Source of the DNA: Pyrus communis
Taxonomy: Eukaryota > Streptophyta > Magnoliopsida > Rosales > Rosaceae
DNA length: 64,000 nt
Assembly (NCBI RefSeq): GCF_963583255.1
Contig: NC_084819.1
Span: forward strand, 15,469,616 to 15,533,615
Direction of reading: 5' to 3'
Every line of letters begins with the position of its first letter. Position 1 is the first letter of the stretch. Under the pieces are notes generated by a model. The model did not search any database. It saw only the letters and a list, made by a program, of their open reading frames with translations, and was not told the origin of the DNA. The position numbers and the translations under genes are program-made. Of this stretch, positions 13,756-24,460 are shown piece by piece.

Positions 13756-13972
13756 CACATATATAATAATAATGTATGTGCGTACGTGTGTGTGGGTATA
13801 TAGCCTTTTGTGCCAAATAATTTGGTGTGCCAAATAATTTGGTGGTCCAAATATGTGTGCATGGATGTTTGCTCCGTGCAGAACCTTATTTTTGGTTGCA
13901 GATATGTGCACATATCGATCGGATAGAGACCCAAAGATGTAATGACGGTACCATTTCTGTTGGACCACTGAT
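11686..13972. other. Intergenic DNA downstream of the trihelix gene
   Basis: No gene seen; the open frame at 12171-12476 has no motif. Positions 13301-13338 and 13339-13376 are a 38-bp tandem duplication (aagaattctcggaataacgt...). A (GT) microsatellite lies at 13719-13752, and a short direct repeat of ccaaataatttggtg at about 13812-13845. The stretch ends at the left breakpoint of the tandem duplication. Confidence 0.5.
13719..13752. repeat. (GT)n microsatellite
   Basis: There are about 17 uninterrupted GT units. The spurious open frames crossing it read as alternating Val/Cys or Thr/His. Confidence 0.95.
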
Positions 13973-14593
13973 CTCTTTCACCAGTCAATTGGAGCCTACG
14001 ATTGCCTTTTATTTTGTCTTCCATTTTTGCTAGAACAGTACTCATCGATTAATAACATTGCTTATCGAAAAAGAAAAAGAAAAAAGTTCTCACACGAGTT
14101 ATCTTCGACGGGAGAAGTTAAATTCGGCGAGTAAAGTTGGTTTTAGCTTCTTCTTCGTACTTCCAGATAGAGGGATGGCGATGAAAGGAGTTTTTAATAT
14201 GCTCCGACATTGGAACTGTTAAATGGGTTTAATTTCAAGATGTGAAATCTGAATCTACACATTTTTCGGACAACAACCCTATGTATTTACAGACAGTTGA
14301 AGCATGAACAATAACAAAAGATGCTAAAAGAGATGATATAGAAGTTCTCATTACATTCCTGGATATGCTCTAAGTTCAAACTTTTATCGTTTTGGAACAT
14401 TTAATCTGCAGAACTTATCAATAATAATTTGGTACAACGATCCACTTCGCTGCGATGAACTTCTAAGTTTGTGAATTTGTGAGTGAGTACGTAATAATTT
14501 TCCTACAGAACATTAGAAAAATTAATTTTATAACGTCTGCAACTATGCAGGCAACTTCTAAATTTGACCAGCTTCTATGTTGAGGTAATTAAT

Positions 14594-14826
14594 CACGAGT
14601 CCGGATCTTCGCCTGTTCTTGATCCCGGAAGTTTACAAATTGTGTCCGTTTATCGTATATCGTGTAATTACAAATTATTTTAAATATTTTTATTTAAAAA
14701 TAAATATAAACAATATTTGACAAAAACTGATCGTATGATGTACAATAAATAGACATGATTCACGAATTCTCAGAATCCTCATCAAAAGTATCCGGAGAGG
14801 ATTTGTCGGATTAATCACATGATTAC
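14594..14826. mobile_element. MITE-like insertion with 9-bp target duplication
   Basis: The left copy carries about 220 extra bases between two copies of attaatcac (after ggta at about 14594, and again at about 14816). The right copy has a single attaatcac at the matching site (about 25055). A 9-bp duplication is typical of Mutator-like elements. The inner ends share tccggat in inverted orientation, but the terminal repeats are weak, so the superfamily is a guess. Confidence 0.6.
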
Positions 14827-15544
14827 TGTCCACTTGTTCTATATAATAATATTAAAAATAAAAGTAAAAATTGGTATCGTATCATCCATTGGTCTTTCTA
14901 CGAATCTGGACAGTGTACGTTAAATGGAAAATGGGAATGGACTTTTCTTGATGTGCCCCTACTTTTGTCAAGCATAGGAAAAATTCGTCAATTTCTTGGA
15001 TATTATGTGTTTATTACTAATTAAAGGGAAATTTTATTCAAATCCATCTTTTGTATTTCTACATTAAATTTAAATTTTTAACATGTATTGTATTTTTTAT
15101 TATATTATATATACAACCATTAGGCTCCACCATAAATGTGAGATTCATTCTTAATACGCCCCATCACGTGTGTTGAATTTCAAGATTAACATGTGGACAA
15201 TACAAACGGAATGACATGAAGTACGTGTGGCTGTTGGTTTTCACATGTGAGACAACCTACTCTGTTATCATGAAGAAGTTGAGGTCTACCATAAAACCAT
15301 TTGGCGACATGGAGAGTAGCCCAACTTACTTCTATGCCTTTGCAAAGTCTCTTCTCATATCATTGTGAGATTCATTTGCAAAGTCTCTTCTCGTATCATT
15401 GTGATATTCATTCTCAAAACTCTCCTCCAACCCTTCCGGCCAGAGCCTTCCATCATCTTCGTTGAGTAAATTTAAAAGGTTTTGTTTGGTCCGGAGTTAT
15501 GTATTTTTCAACGTTTTTTTTTTTTTTTTTTGATTTTCATAGAT

Positions 15545-16025
15545 GATTTTTTTATTTTATTTATTTTACGTTTGGTTTTAATCAGGGTTTCTTTTAAGAG
15601 AGAAAGAGAGATTGATGCAGCTAGCATGATCGTAATATCAATTATGTAGAAGAGAGTAAATTGTAGCAATGGTTTCTTAACTTTAACTCAATTGGACCAA
15701 TGGTCATTCAACTAAAAATTCATTACCATTGGTCCTTCAACTTTAATCCAACTAGAGAAATGATCATTCAACTTTAATCCCAATTGGAGCAATGGTCCCT
15801 CAACTTTAACCCAATTGTAGCAATGGTCCTTCCAACATAATTAATTTTGACAAAATTCTAACAAAGTTGACGAAAATGACCATAACTACACATTTTGATG
15901 AATTAAGGGACCAATGGTAATTGATTTTTAGTTGATGGACCATTGCTACGACAATGGCATACAACGGAAATACATGCCTTTTGAAACTAATGTTGGGCTA
16001 AAGATATAATAGTAGACAAACCAAG
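15545..16025. mobile_element. Insertion with internal repeats, probable non-autonomous element
   Basis: The right copy reads catagatgatttaccaagtag; the left copy has about 470 extra bases between the same two phrases. Inside, gtagcaatggt (about 15664) and accattgctac (about 15948) form an 11-bp inverted pair, and three or four degenerate units of about 36 bp containing caatggtcc/ttcaacttta lie between them. I could not find a clean target duplication. Confidence 0.55.
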
Positions 16026-16484
16026 TAGAATGTGGGTGTGGACAGTAAGTGGGTGTCGAGATACATACTACGAGTTTTGAGCGCTTTTGGTTTTTCAATA
16101 GATTTTGTGGATTGGATTCGTTCTATTCTAGCTTCAGCTCATCTCTCTATCCTCACCAATGGTTCAATTGAAGGTTTTTTTCACACATTCTCGTGATGTT
16201 CGGCAAGCGCATCTTTTTATCTCCGAACCACCATAGTTATATATGTAATAACCTATCATTATAAATGAGAGCTAATTGCTCAAATCAAGGTGTTTATATA
16301 TAAGGTTAACATTCCAAGTTGACAAGCCACTGCCATTGACCTAATCGGAATAAGAACAGACAAGATGTGCCTCAAGGGATTCGCCACTTCATTTCTACCG
16401 GCATGCTCGACAAATTTAGTAGAAGAGTGAAAAAAGCCATGGAAACACACAAAAAATGCTTACTTGGCCATCCCGGGTATACAA

Positions 16485-16726
16485 TGTTAACGTAGAAAGA
16501 TCAAGAAATATAGCTAGGGTTTCAAGAACTAGAGAGAGATTGAAGAAGAGAGAAGATTGTAGAGAGAGAAAGAGATTTCACATATACTGTTTCTTATTTT
16601 TCTTTCTTACTATACAAGCTATAACATTGGTGTATATATACTGAGAATAACATTTCTAACTAACTAACTAAAAGATAGAATCTTATAACACTTGGCATGA
16701 TCCTAACCATTCTTTATATTCTTACA
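16485..16726 (-). repeat. Copia 3' LTR
   Basis: This 242-bp terminal repeat is the partner of 21446-21687. It is preceded, in element orientation, by the polypurine tract at about 16727-16741. Confidence 0.95.
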
Positions 16727-19700
16727 TTCCTCCGCAAACTCATGGTGAAGGAGACCAAGCATGAGGTTGAAGCAATGAGATCGAAATAAGGGAGTACTAA
16801 GACCCTTGGTGAGGATGTCAGCAAAATTGTTCGCGGGAGGATACAAACTGAACAAGAAGCTTATTCTGAGCAACCCGTTCTCGCACAAAGTGCACGTCAA
16901 TCTCGATATGCTTTGTCCGTTGATGTTGAACAGGGTTGAACGATAGGGCAATAGCAGAGAGATTATCACAGAAAATGACAGGAGCAGTAGTAGGGCTAAT
17001 ATGCAGAAACTTCAGCAATTGCTGAATCCAGTCAAGTTCAGCAGATGTGGTCGACATAGCTCGATACTCAGCCTCGGTAGAGGAGCAAGAGACCGTAGTT
17101 TGTTTCTTAGAAGACCACGAGATGGGATTGCTGCCCAGAAACACAACCATGCCAGTAGTTGAACGCCGATCATTCGGGTCTCCTGCCCAATCTGCATCAC
17201 TGAACGCCTTCAAGGATAACTCACCCCGAGTATAAGAAATACCAACAGATAACGTACCCTTGAGATATCTCAAGATACGTTTAACGGCTGTGAAGTAAGA
17301 CACCATGGGAGACTGCATAAATTGACAGACCTGATGAACGGAGAAGGCAATATCGGGGCGAGTAAATGTAAGATATTGCAAGGCACCAACGATGCTCCGA
17401 TATGCAATGGGATAGTTATAAGGGGTACCATCATCTTTAAGAAGTCTGATGTAGGGCAAGCATGGTGTATCACAAACTTTACAGTCGACCATCTCAACTT
17501 TCGCCAAGAGATCCTGTATATACTTTGTCTGGGACAAAAATAAGCCTTGAGAAGTTACGATAGAGGAACTCCCAGAGATAATAATATCATCGACATAGAG
17601 TAAAAGAATGACAACATCACGTCCAACAGCCTTGACAAATAAGGAAGAGTCAGAATATGTAGACTGGAATCCGAGAGAGGGAAGAAAACTTGTGAACCGT
17701 TCATTCCAGGCGCGAGGAGCCTGTTTCAACCCATACAGGGACTTATGCAGTTTACACACAAAATCAGGCCGAGAAGTATCCTCAAAACCCGGTGGTTGAG
17801 CCATATAAACTTCTTCATTCAATACTCCATGCAGAAATGCATTCTTGACATCCAACTGGCGAAGAGACCAATTAACATGAGCTGCCAAGGCTAGGACTAC
17901 GCGCACAGTGGTTGGCTTAACCACTGGACTAAAGGTCTCCCCATAATCCAAACCAGGCTCTTGACTAAACCCCTTAGCAACCAGGCGAGCCTTATGTCGA
18001 GCAATGGAGCCATCAGAATTCTTTTTAAGTTTGAACACCCATTTACACCCAACTAGATTCTTATTGGAGGGTAGAGGAACTAAGCTCAAAGTCTGTTGAG
18101 ACGCCAATGCAGCAAGCTCTTCTCTCATAGCACTCAACCAAACTGGAACTTTTAAAGCAGATTTATGAGTGGCAGGTTCCACTTGAGTGAGATCAAAGAG
18201 ACTAGAATTAGGAACCGTGCTGATAAACACCTTCTTCTTGATTATACCATTTTTACTCCGAGTTTGCATAGGATGCAAGTTAAGGGGAGCAATAGGCAAG
18301 ACCATTTGAAGAAGCTCAGTTCTAAAATCAGGATTCACAGGGAGTGTAGGGGATGAGCTTGTAGGGACAGTAATGGACTGAGGTGAAACATGATCAGGTG
18401 ATAGCAGTGGTATAGGACCAGGAAAAGATGGTATAGATCCAGGAGACTGTGGGAGGGATGGTGAGGAAGTATGAGCACCAGTTGATGTCGAGGAAGAGTG
18501 AGGTTGGGATGGTGGGATTTGAACCTGATGCTGAACGAGTAAATTATCCAAAGTAGGAACAGGAGATGGAGTGGAGGGTTGAGACACATGGGACTGGACA
18601 CACTTGGGTGTAGAAGGCATAGTCAAATGAGGATAAGGAAATCGAGACTCATCAAAAACAACATGTCTCGATATATATACTCTACCCTTTAAGACATCAA
18701 AGCAAATGAAACCTTTGTACTTTGAGGCATAACCAAGAAATACACACTCAGTGGTTTTAGGTTGTAACTTAGTGTGATTATAAGGTCGCAACAAGGGAAA
18801 ACAAGAACAACCGAACACTCTAAGATGTGTTAAGAGGGGAGGGACTCCAAATAATCTTTCAAAAGGTGAACAGTTTTGCAAGGTTGGGGTAGGCATACGA
18901 TTGATAAGATATACAGCTGCTTGACAGGCAAAGGACCAGAAAGGAGAGGGTAATTGTGCAGATTGTAATAAGGTGATAGTGGTTTCGATAATGTGTCTAT
19001 GTTTCCTCTCAGCCAATCCATTTTGTTCTGGGGTATGGGGACAAGATATATGATGTAAAATGTCTGTGCTATGAAGAAAACGTTTAAGTTTACCACTGCT
19101 ATACTCTCCACCACCATCAGATTGTAAAGTTTTGATACACACAGAAAATTGAGTTTGCACAAAGGAATGAAAGGCAACAAAGGTTTCAAAGAAATCAGAT
19201 TTATTGACAATAGGGAACAACCAATAATATCGAGTGCACTCATCAATGAGAGTCACATAATATCGATATCCATCAATGGAAGTACATGGAGAAGGACCCC
19301 AAAGGTCACTATGCACAACCTCAAAGGGAATTACAGATTTATGATTACTAGACTGAAACGGGAGTTTCATGAATTTGCCCTCTAAACAACCATGACATAG
19401 CGAAGGGATATCATCATTTTTACACGAAATAGAGGACTTATGTAACATGATATTGATAGTGGTATTAGAAGGGTGTCCTAACCTACTATGCCAGAGATTA
19501 GAACTAACACTCTGGCCAAGAAATGCAGAAGCTTGAGAAGTGCTTTGAGGACGAAGGGAGGGATGAATGGCTAGTGAAGGAAGAGGGTAAAGTCCATTAC
19601 TGCATTGCCCTTTGTATAATATCCTCCCTGCGGCTTTGGCCTGTATCCAGAAAGAATAAGCATCAAAGATTAACCAACAATTGTTATCGAGACAGATCCT

Positions 19701-19985
19701 GTGAACTGATAACAAGTTGTTGGAAAGTCTAGGGACATAGAGAACTGAATTAAGTTTAAGAGGATGCACAGGTGTTCGAATAATAGAACTACCAATATGA
19801 GTGATTTGCAAACCTTCACCATTAGCTGTTTGCACTGTTTCATTGGTAGGATAAGGAGATGCCAACGTCAGGTTACTAAGATCAGCCGTCATATGATTTG
19901 TAGCGCCCGAGTCAGTGATCCAGACTTGTGGTTGTTGATGAGAAGTAGATCCTGGAGATGCTTGAGAACTAGATGTGTGCAGTGC
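16703..19985 (-). pseudogene. Copia pol: protease, integrase, RT, RNase H (disrupted)
   Basis: Just downstream of the gag stop, WITDSGATNHM gives the aspartic protease site. Next come the integrase zinc finger (LWHSRLGHP, CHGC), the DDE residues in HSDLWGP, LQSDGGGEY and EQNGLAERK, the RT motifs LDVKNAFLHG and YVDDII, and RNase H (AFSDADWAG, STEAEYRAMS, FCDN, HIEIDVHFVRE). Two lesions are visible. Near 17550, about 30 residues expected after YVDDIIISG, including the usual DLG-x-x-YFLG block, are missing in frame. At 16823-16826 one extra base in a short run shifts the frame, so the final ADILTKGL block lies in another frame (16703 onward). The main open frame is 16818-19892 if started at its first internal methionine. 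Confidence 0.93.
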
Positions 19986-21209
19986 TTACATATGAGGTGG
20001 AGTAGGAAATGCTGATGCAGAAGAAACGTATGCACGAACATGCGATTGAGAATGATGAGGACCACCATAGTTAGGCCCTTTGTCATTGAAAAAACAATAC
20101 CAAGTGGTATGATTGGCTTTACCAAAAATATGATAACCCTGTCGATCCATTTGTTTTGAAGTGCAAAATGGAGCAGTGTGACCAAAATTATTGCACAACT
20201 GACAAGAGACTTGTGGAGATACAGGCTGACCAAAAAACGGTGGTGGATGAGGACCAAGCACTCCAGAGGAACCATGATTCGAATTAGAAAAATTATTGAA
20301 AAACTGTGGTCGCGGATTAGGATTAGGATACCTATAGCCTTGATTAAACTTCCCTTTACCCTTCCTGTTGTTATTAGCTGATCTATACCTGCCTGGAGGA
20401 CCAGAATAACCACCATGAGGACCAAGAGTATGTGGAGAAAACCCAAGATTAGGACTTGCAGACGGAGACAGACCTGTAGGGAGTTTAGGGCTAGAATTAT
20501 CCGCAATCATTGCAGTCGTGAATTGAGAGTTCACGGTACTATCCACAATCAGTTCTTCAGCAAGCAGTTGCACACGAAATTCTTTGAGAGAGATGACATG
20601 CTTACGTCCCCTTATCACACTACAAAAAATATTGTACTCGGAAGGTAGCCCATTAAGAGCGAGGATAACAATATCCTCATCATCAAAGGTGACTCCAGCA
20701 GCAGACAAATAATCCCGAGCCTCCTTAATACGTTGCATATATTGAGACATCGAGTCGGAACCCTTTCGAATAGTCTGAAGATTGGACTTAAGCTGAAAAA
20801 TACTAGTCCGCGAAATCGCTGAAAACTGTTCTTTCAACCGATTCCACAAATCACAAACACTAGTGCTACCAATCGCACAAGAAATTGCAACTGGTGATAA
20901 AGTAGCAGTGATCAGCTGCATTAGAGCACGATCATGCATTTTCCAAACAATGTAGGCTTCATCGTCAGATCGAGGAGAAGAGGTAGCAGAACCTTCAGAA
21001 GTATCAGAACAAGTCACATATCGAGGTGGACAAACATGCGATCCATCAACAAACCCCATGATACCGTGACCCTTAAGCAGCAATTGCATTTGAAAATGCC
21101 AATTCAAGTAATTAGACTCATCAAGCTTAACATTCACAGAGGTAGAGATTGTAGAAATAAGACTAGTAATCGGAGATTGTAGAATTTGTAATTGCGACGC
21201 AGTCACCAT
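19986..21209 (-). CDS. Copia gag polyprotein segment
   Basis: The 407 residues begin at the ATG nearest the 5' LTR, about 236 bp downstream of it. The N-terminal half has the copia gag pattern (LDESNYLNWHFQM, SNLQTIRKG, MQRIKEARD). The C-terminal part is Gly/Pro/Asn-rich and ends with a zinc knuckle CQLCNNFGHTAPFC (CX2CX4HX4C). The frame closes with TAA at 19986-19988, and the pol frame continues in the same register with no other stop before the protease site. Most copia elements make gag and pol as one frame, so this TAA is more likely a mutation than a regulated stop. Confidence 0.92.
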   Translation of the reverse strand: MVTASQLQILQSPITSLISTISTSVNVKLDESNYLNWHFQMQLLLKGHGIMGFVDGSHVCPPRYVTCSDTSEGSATSSPRSDDEAYIVWKMHDRALMQLITATLSPVAISCAIGSTSVCDLWNRLKEQFSAISRTSIFQLKSNLQTIRKGSDSMSQYMQRIKEARDYLSAAGVTFDDEDIVILALNGLPSEYNIFCSVIRGRKHVISLKEFRVQLLAEELIVDSTVNSQFTTAMIADNSSPKLPTGLSPSASPNLGFSPHTLGPHGGYSGPPGRYRSANNNRKGKGKFNQGYRYPNPNPRPQFFNNFSNSNHGSSGVLGPHPPPFFGQPVSPQVSCQLCNNFGHTAPFCTSKQMDRQGYHIFGKANHTTWYCFFNDKGPNYGGPHHSQSHVRAYVSSASAFPTPPHM

Positions 21210-21445
21210 ATTTGCAGAAGAAAGATGAACAACAAGATAGAGGAACTAGCACAAACACCTTGCGTGCACACTCGTAGAATCGCAGAAAAGAGAAGATGAA
21301 GGAATCCAGAAACCCTAGAGCTCACAGAAAAAGAAAATACCAGAAGTCTGCCAAGAACACAGCGAGATTCACAGACGGAGAAGATGAGCGGAAACAGCCA
21401 GAAGATCGGAGGAAGCAGCGTGAGCATCAAAGGCGAATGATACCA

Positions 21446-21687
21446 TGTTAACGTAGAAAGATCAAGAAATATAGCTAGGGTTTCAAGAACTAGAGAGAGA
21501 TTGAAGAAGAGAGAAGATTGTAGAGAGAGAAAGAGATTTCACATATACTGTTTCTTATTTTTCTTTCTTACTATACAAGCTATTACATTGGTGTATATAT
21601 ACTGAGAATAACATCTCTAACTAACTAACTAAAACATACAATCTTATAACACTTGGCATGATCCTAACCATTCTTTATATTCTTACA
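21446..21687 (-). repeat. Copia 5' LTR with likely promoter
   Basis: This is the 242-bp partner of 16485-16726. In element orientation it contains GTATATATACACC (about 21593-21605 on the plus strand), a plausible TATA box. The primer-binding site follows immediately at about 21433-21445. Confidence 0.93.
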
Positions 21688-21720
21688 TACAATATCCCTT
21701 CAATACGTCTCCCGCATGCT

Positions 21721-21875
21721 CTAGGGGTTCTCACTAACCATGTCATTTGCAACAGTTACAGCAATATTTTCATTGGAAAGTTTGACCCTCTTTGAAGGGG
21801 TTTCTATTGCATTTGTGAATGGCAGACATGCTTTGACGTCCTCATGAGAGGGAAATGTCGCATCACTTCTTTCTC
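21721..21875 (-). pseudogene. Gene relic exon, left duplicate
   Basis: On the minus strand a splice-acceptor-like sequence (TATGCAG) is followed by an open frame whose reading includes SDATFPSHED, PFTNAIE and SKRVKLSNENIAVTV and stops early at TAG 21721-21723. The right duplicate keeps the same frame for several codons more (26244-26419). I do not recognise the family. Conservation of the frame between duplicates is weak evidence, because they are young. Confidence 0.35.
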
Positions 21876-22899
21876 CTGCATAGAATTAAGTCAAAATCTT
21901 TGAAGTATAATGTACAATATAAGAAAACTATATGGAATTAAAACCTCCGAAGCAAGTTGAATTTTTTATACTTATCTTCTTCAACAACACGTGTGTGAAA
22001 CATCCTAAAAGTTTGAAAAAAATCACAAAACTGATCTATTGAAAAATGATGAGTCAGAAGATAATTTAAGAGAGACGAGGAAGAGATCGAATTTTGAAAA
22101 GAACACAAACCTTGTTCCTTTTACCCTCTCCTCAGTCCATTTGCTCCCATGCCACTCATTCTTATAGACAAGTTCTCATTAGTTTTTCCAAGTCTCTTTC
22201 AATCTGAATTGCACTAATTTTCACTTCCATCCCTATTCTTCCCCCCTTCCTCCTTCATCTTAAATGCTAAAACGCACTTCAGTTTTCCTTCGATTTCTAA
22301 GTTGATAACCATGATAAAATGAAAAAAAAAAACTAATTGTGAAGAATAACTATATTATTGACTTCATGTACCCATAAAAAAGTTGGAAGGTATTACTGGA
22401 CGATGAAACCTATGATGCGAGTTAATAATTGTTTAGCTATGAACTAAGTATTCACTTGTTTCATGTGAACACAAAAAAATGGCAGACTGCATTACATAAA
22501 AGAAAAGAACAATGTATGACACGAATTACCTTTGGAGATCACATGATAGGAATATCTGGCTCGAAAAGGATTTCTTTATATATATATTTTTTAAATAGAA
22601 AATTTCAAGGCTTAGGACAAACTACCATAAGAAAAATAAAAAGACTTAGATTGCTGGTTTGCAAACTTGGGTTGGGCTCCGACTATATCGTGGAAAACTA
22701 AACTTGAAAATATAAAACATTTACGGAAAGTTTGAATCCCATTAGGCCCAACTAATTTGTTTAGAAATTGGAACTATAAAAGTGCAATCTAATTGGCACG
22801 ATTATGACATCCACTTCTTCTCTTTTCTTTTATTTTTGTTACACCAATGCTATTTTATTAAGTGAAATGATAGATTTGTTAGATTAAATATTATATTAA

Positions 22900-23122
22900 A
22901 GAGCTGATGTGGATGGGGATTTTAGATACATAAACTAATATGCATGTATTAATGATCTTGACAATTTAAATTACCAGCCTGTTAGTATGCTATTGACTTG
23001 TAATTCTTACGGCATGTGCTAGATATATTTAATCTTCAAAAACAAATAATTTTTCTAGTTAACAATAACAAACTTGGCCACCTAACGATGGCAAGGTTCG
23101 AGTTGATTGAAAAACTGACGAC
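22900..23122. other. Remainder of left duplicate, no gene seen
   Basis: This matches about 27440-27640 in the right copy, with small insertions and deletions in each. No coding region is recognisable. Confidence 0.5.
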
Positions 23123-23127
23123 ATAGA

Positions 23128-24004
23128 TGTAGACATCGAAATTTCGGTGAAATGAATGTTGACCAATAATTAAAATTTCAACGCTCACGTGTCACATAAA
23201 TTTTACATGTAGCGTGTGACTCAACGAAAAATCGAAATAAATTGGAAAAGTCATCAAATAGGACACGTGTCATTACCTGGCAGAAATGATTGATTTCATC
23301 TGATTATTTAAATCCAAAAATCAAGTTTTGGAATTCTATAAATAGGAAGCCAAGGCATTCATTTTGGGAGAAAGAAGGAAGAAGAGAAAGAAAGAAGGGA
23401 ATTCACATCACACCAAAACCTTGAAGCTTTGAAACTCTAAAGCTCTCAAGCAAATCCCGAAGGATCAAGAAAACACTCTTCGTTCTTCGTCAAATCCTCC
23501 TTCAAGGTCAAGCCCCAACGGTCCTTGAAGAACTTCCACCGACTCAAGATCAAGCCCCGACGGCCCCTTGAAGAAAGTGTTCATCATTCATCATCCGTTC
23601 ATCCTAAGATCAAGCCCCAACGGCCCTTTGGATCAACAACCTCAACAAATTCACACATCCAATCGTTCTTCAAGATTAAGCCCAAAAGCCTTGAAGATCC
23701 GTTCATCCATCAACCTTCAAGATCAAGCCCAAAAACCCTTGAAGAAATCCACACAACCATTATTCAAGATCAAGCCCCGACGACCCTTGAAGAAAGTGTT
23801 CATCGTTCATCATCCGTTCATCCTTAGATCAAGCCCCAATGCCCCTTTGGATCAACAGCTCATCCACAAACCTACACCCTACGAAGATAGAATCAGAGGA
23901 TCAAATTACAAAGAGATTGTAACCCCAAAATCATTAAACACAAAAATATATTTTGTACTCGTTATTCTTGTTTCTTGTTGTTTCAGGAATTTTTCGTGTT
24001 TACA
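23128..24004. mobile_element. Solo LTR, 877 bp
   Basis: The segment starts TGTAGACATCG and ends TGTTTACA, with the 5-bp duplication ATAGA on both sides (23123-23127 and 24005-24009). The right tandem copy lacks it (gatatagttcgg, about 27636). A TATA box (tctataaatagg, about 23336-23347) lies near the middle. Downstream, phrases such as caagatcaagcccc recur six or more times with spacings of roughly 45-60 bp. There is no internal coding region, so it is a recombined solo LTR, probably of a Ty3/gypsy-type element. Confidence 0.9.
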
Positions 24005-24460
24005 ATAGACAAACAAAATCATGCTTAAGCTAATTTCACGTGAGGATACTAAAAAAATTTGTGGCAATTGTTATAAGGAAAGTAAACCTGGTTATGGTGC
24101 ACGTCTCAATAATTTTCAAGACATTTCAATTGATCAATCTTAAAAAGAAAAATAGATCCTTCCAACTAGTTAAGTTTTACCTTAACTATATATTGGGGTT
24201 GGATTGGATTGGATTTGGTTTGAATCTGGATAAAGTTCTTATATGTGAACGAATCTGTAAAATTAAGGAAGGTTTGTATCTTTTCCTTTTCAAATGATAG
24301 AAATTTATTAAATTCAATGGAAACGTTTACATCAAAGGCCAAAGTATTAACCAACAACTCTGGCTCAAATGGATCCCAGCCATGAAATCCCTTGAAACAA
24401 AAGAAGCCACTAAATGTGGTGCCTTATTACAAACGAGGAGCAAAAAGAACTTCTAATGAC

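Larger units (their letters stand above)
16485..21687 (-). mobile_element. Ty1/copia LTR retrotransposon, full length but defective
   Basis: The element lies on the minus strand with LTRs at 16485-16726 (3') and 21446-21687 (5'), each 242 bp, starting TGTAAGAATA and ending GTTAACA when read in element orientation. The LTRs differ at 4 positions that I could count. The 5-bp target duplication TACAA flanks it (16480-16484 and 21688-21692), and the right tandem copy has the unfilled site (gtatacaatatccc, about 26229-26242). The primer-binding site TGGTATCA abuts the 5' LTR and a purine tract (GCGGAGGAA) abuts the 3' LTR. Coding order is gag, protease, integrase, RT, RNase H, as in copia. Short LTRs and the overall layout suggest an Ale/Retrofit-like lineage, which I hold loosely. 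Three coding lesions make it non-autonomous today. Confidence 0.97.
13973..24460. repeat. Tandem duplication, left copy (with later insertions)
   Basis: This unit starts at ctctttcaccagtcaattgg and ends at ttctaatgac. The right copy (24461-28100) starts and ends with the same sequences and follows without a gap. Homology is collinear and, in a stretch I compared by eye (about 14221-14435 against 24711-24925), differs at about 4 of 215 positions. The left copy is longer because it carries four insertions absent from the right copy: about 14603-14826, about 15545-16025, 16485-21687 and 23128-24004. Neither copy contains an intact gene that I recognise. Confidence 0.93.

Noticed and set aside
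13528..14045. Open frames with Val/Cys or Thr/His runs
   Set aside because: They run across the (GT)n microsatellite and have no other coding sign.
16818..21209. Reading the copia element as an active autonomous retrotransposon
   Set aside because: The stop at 19986, the RT deletion near 17550 and the frameshift at 16823 argue against autonomy.
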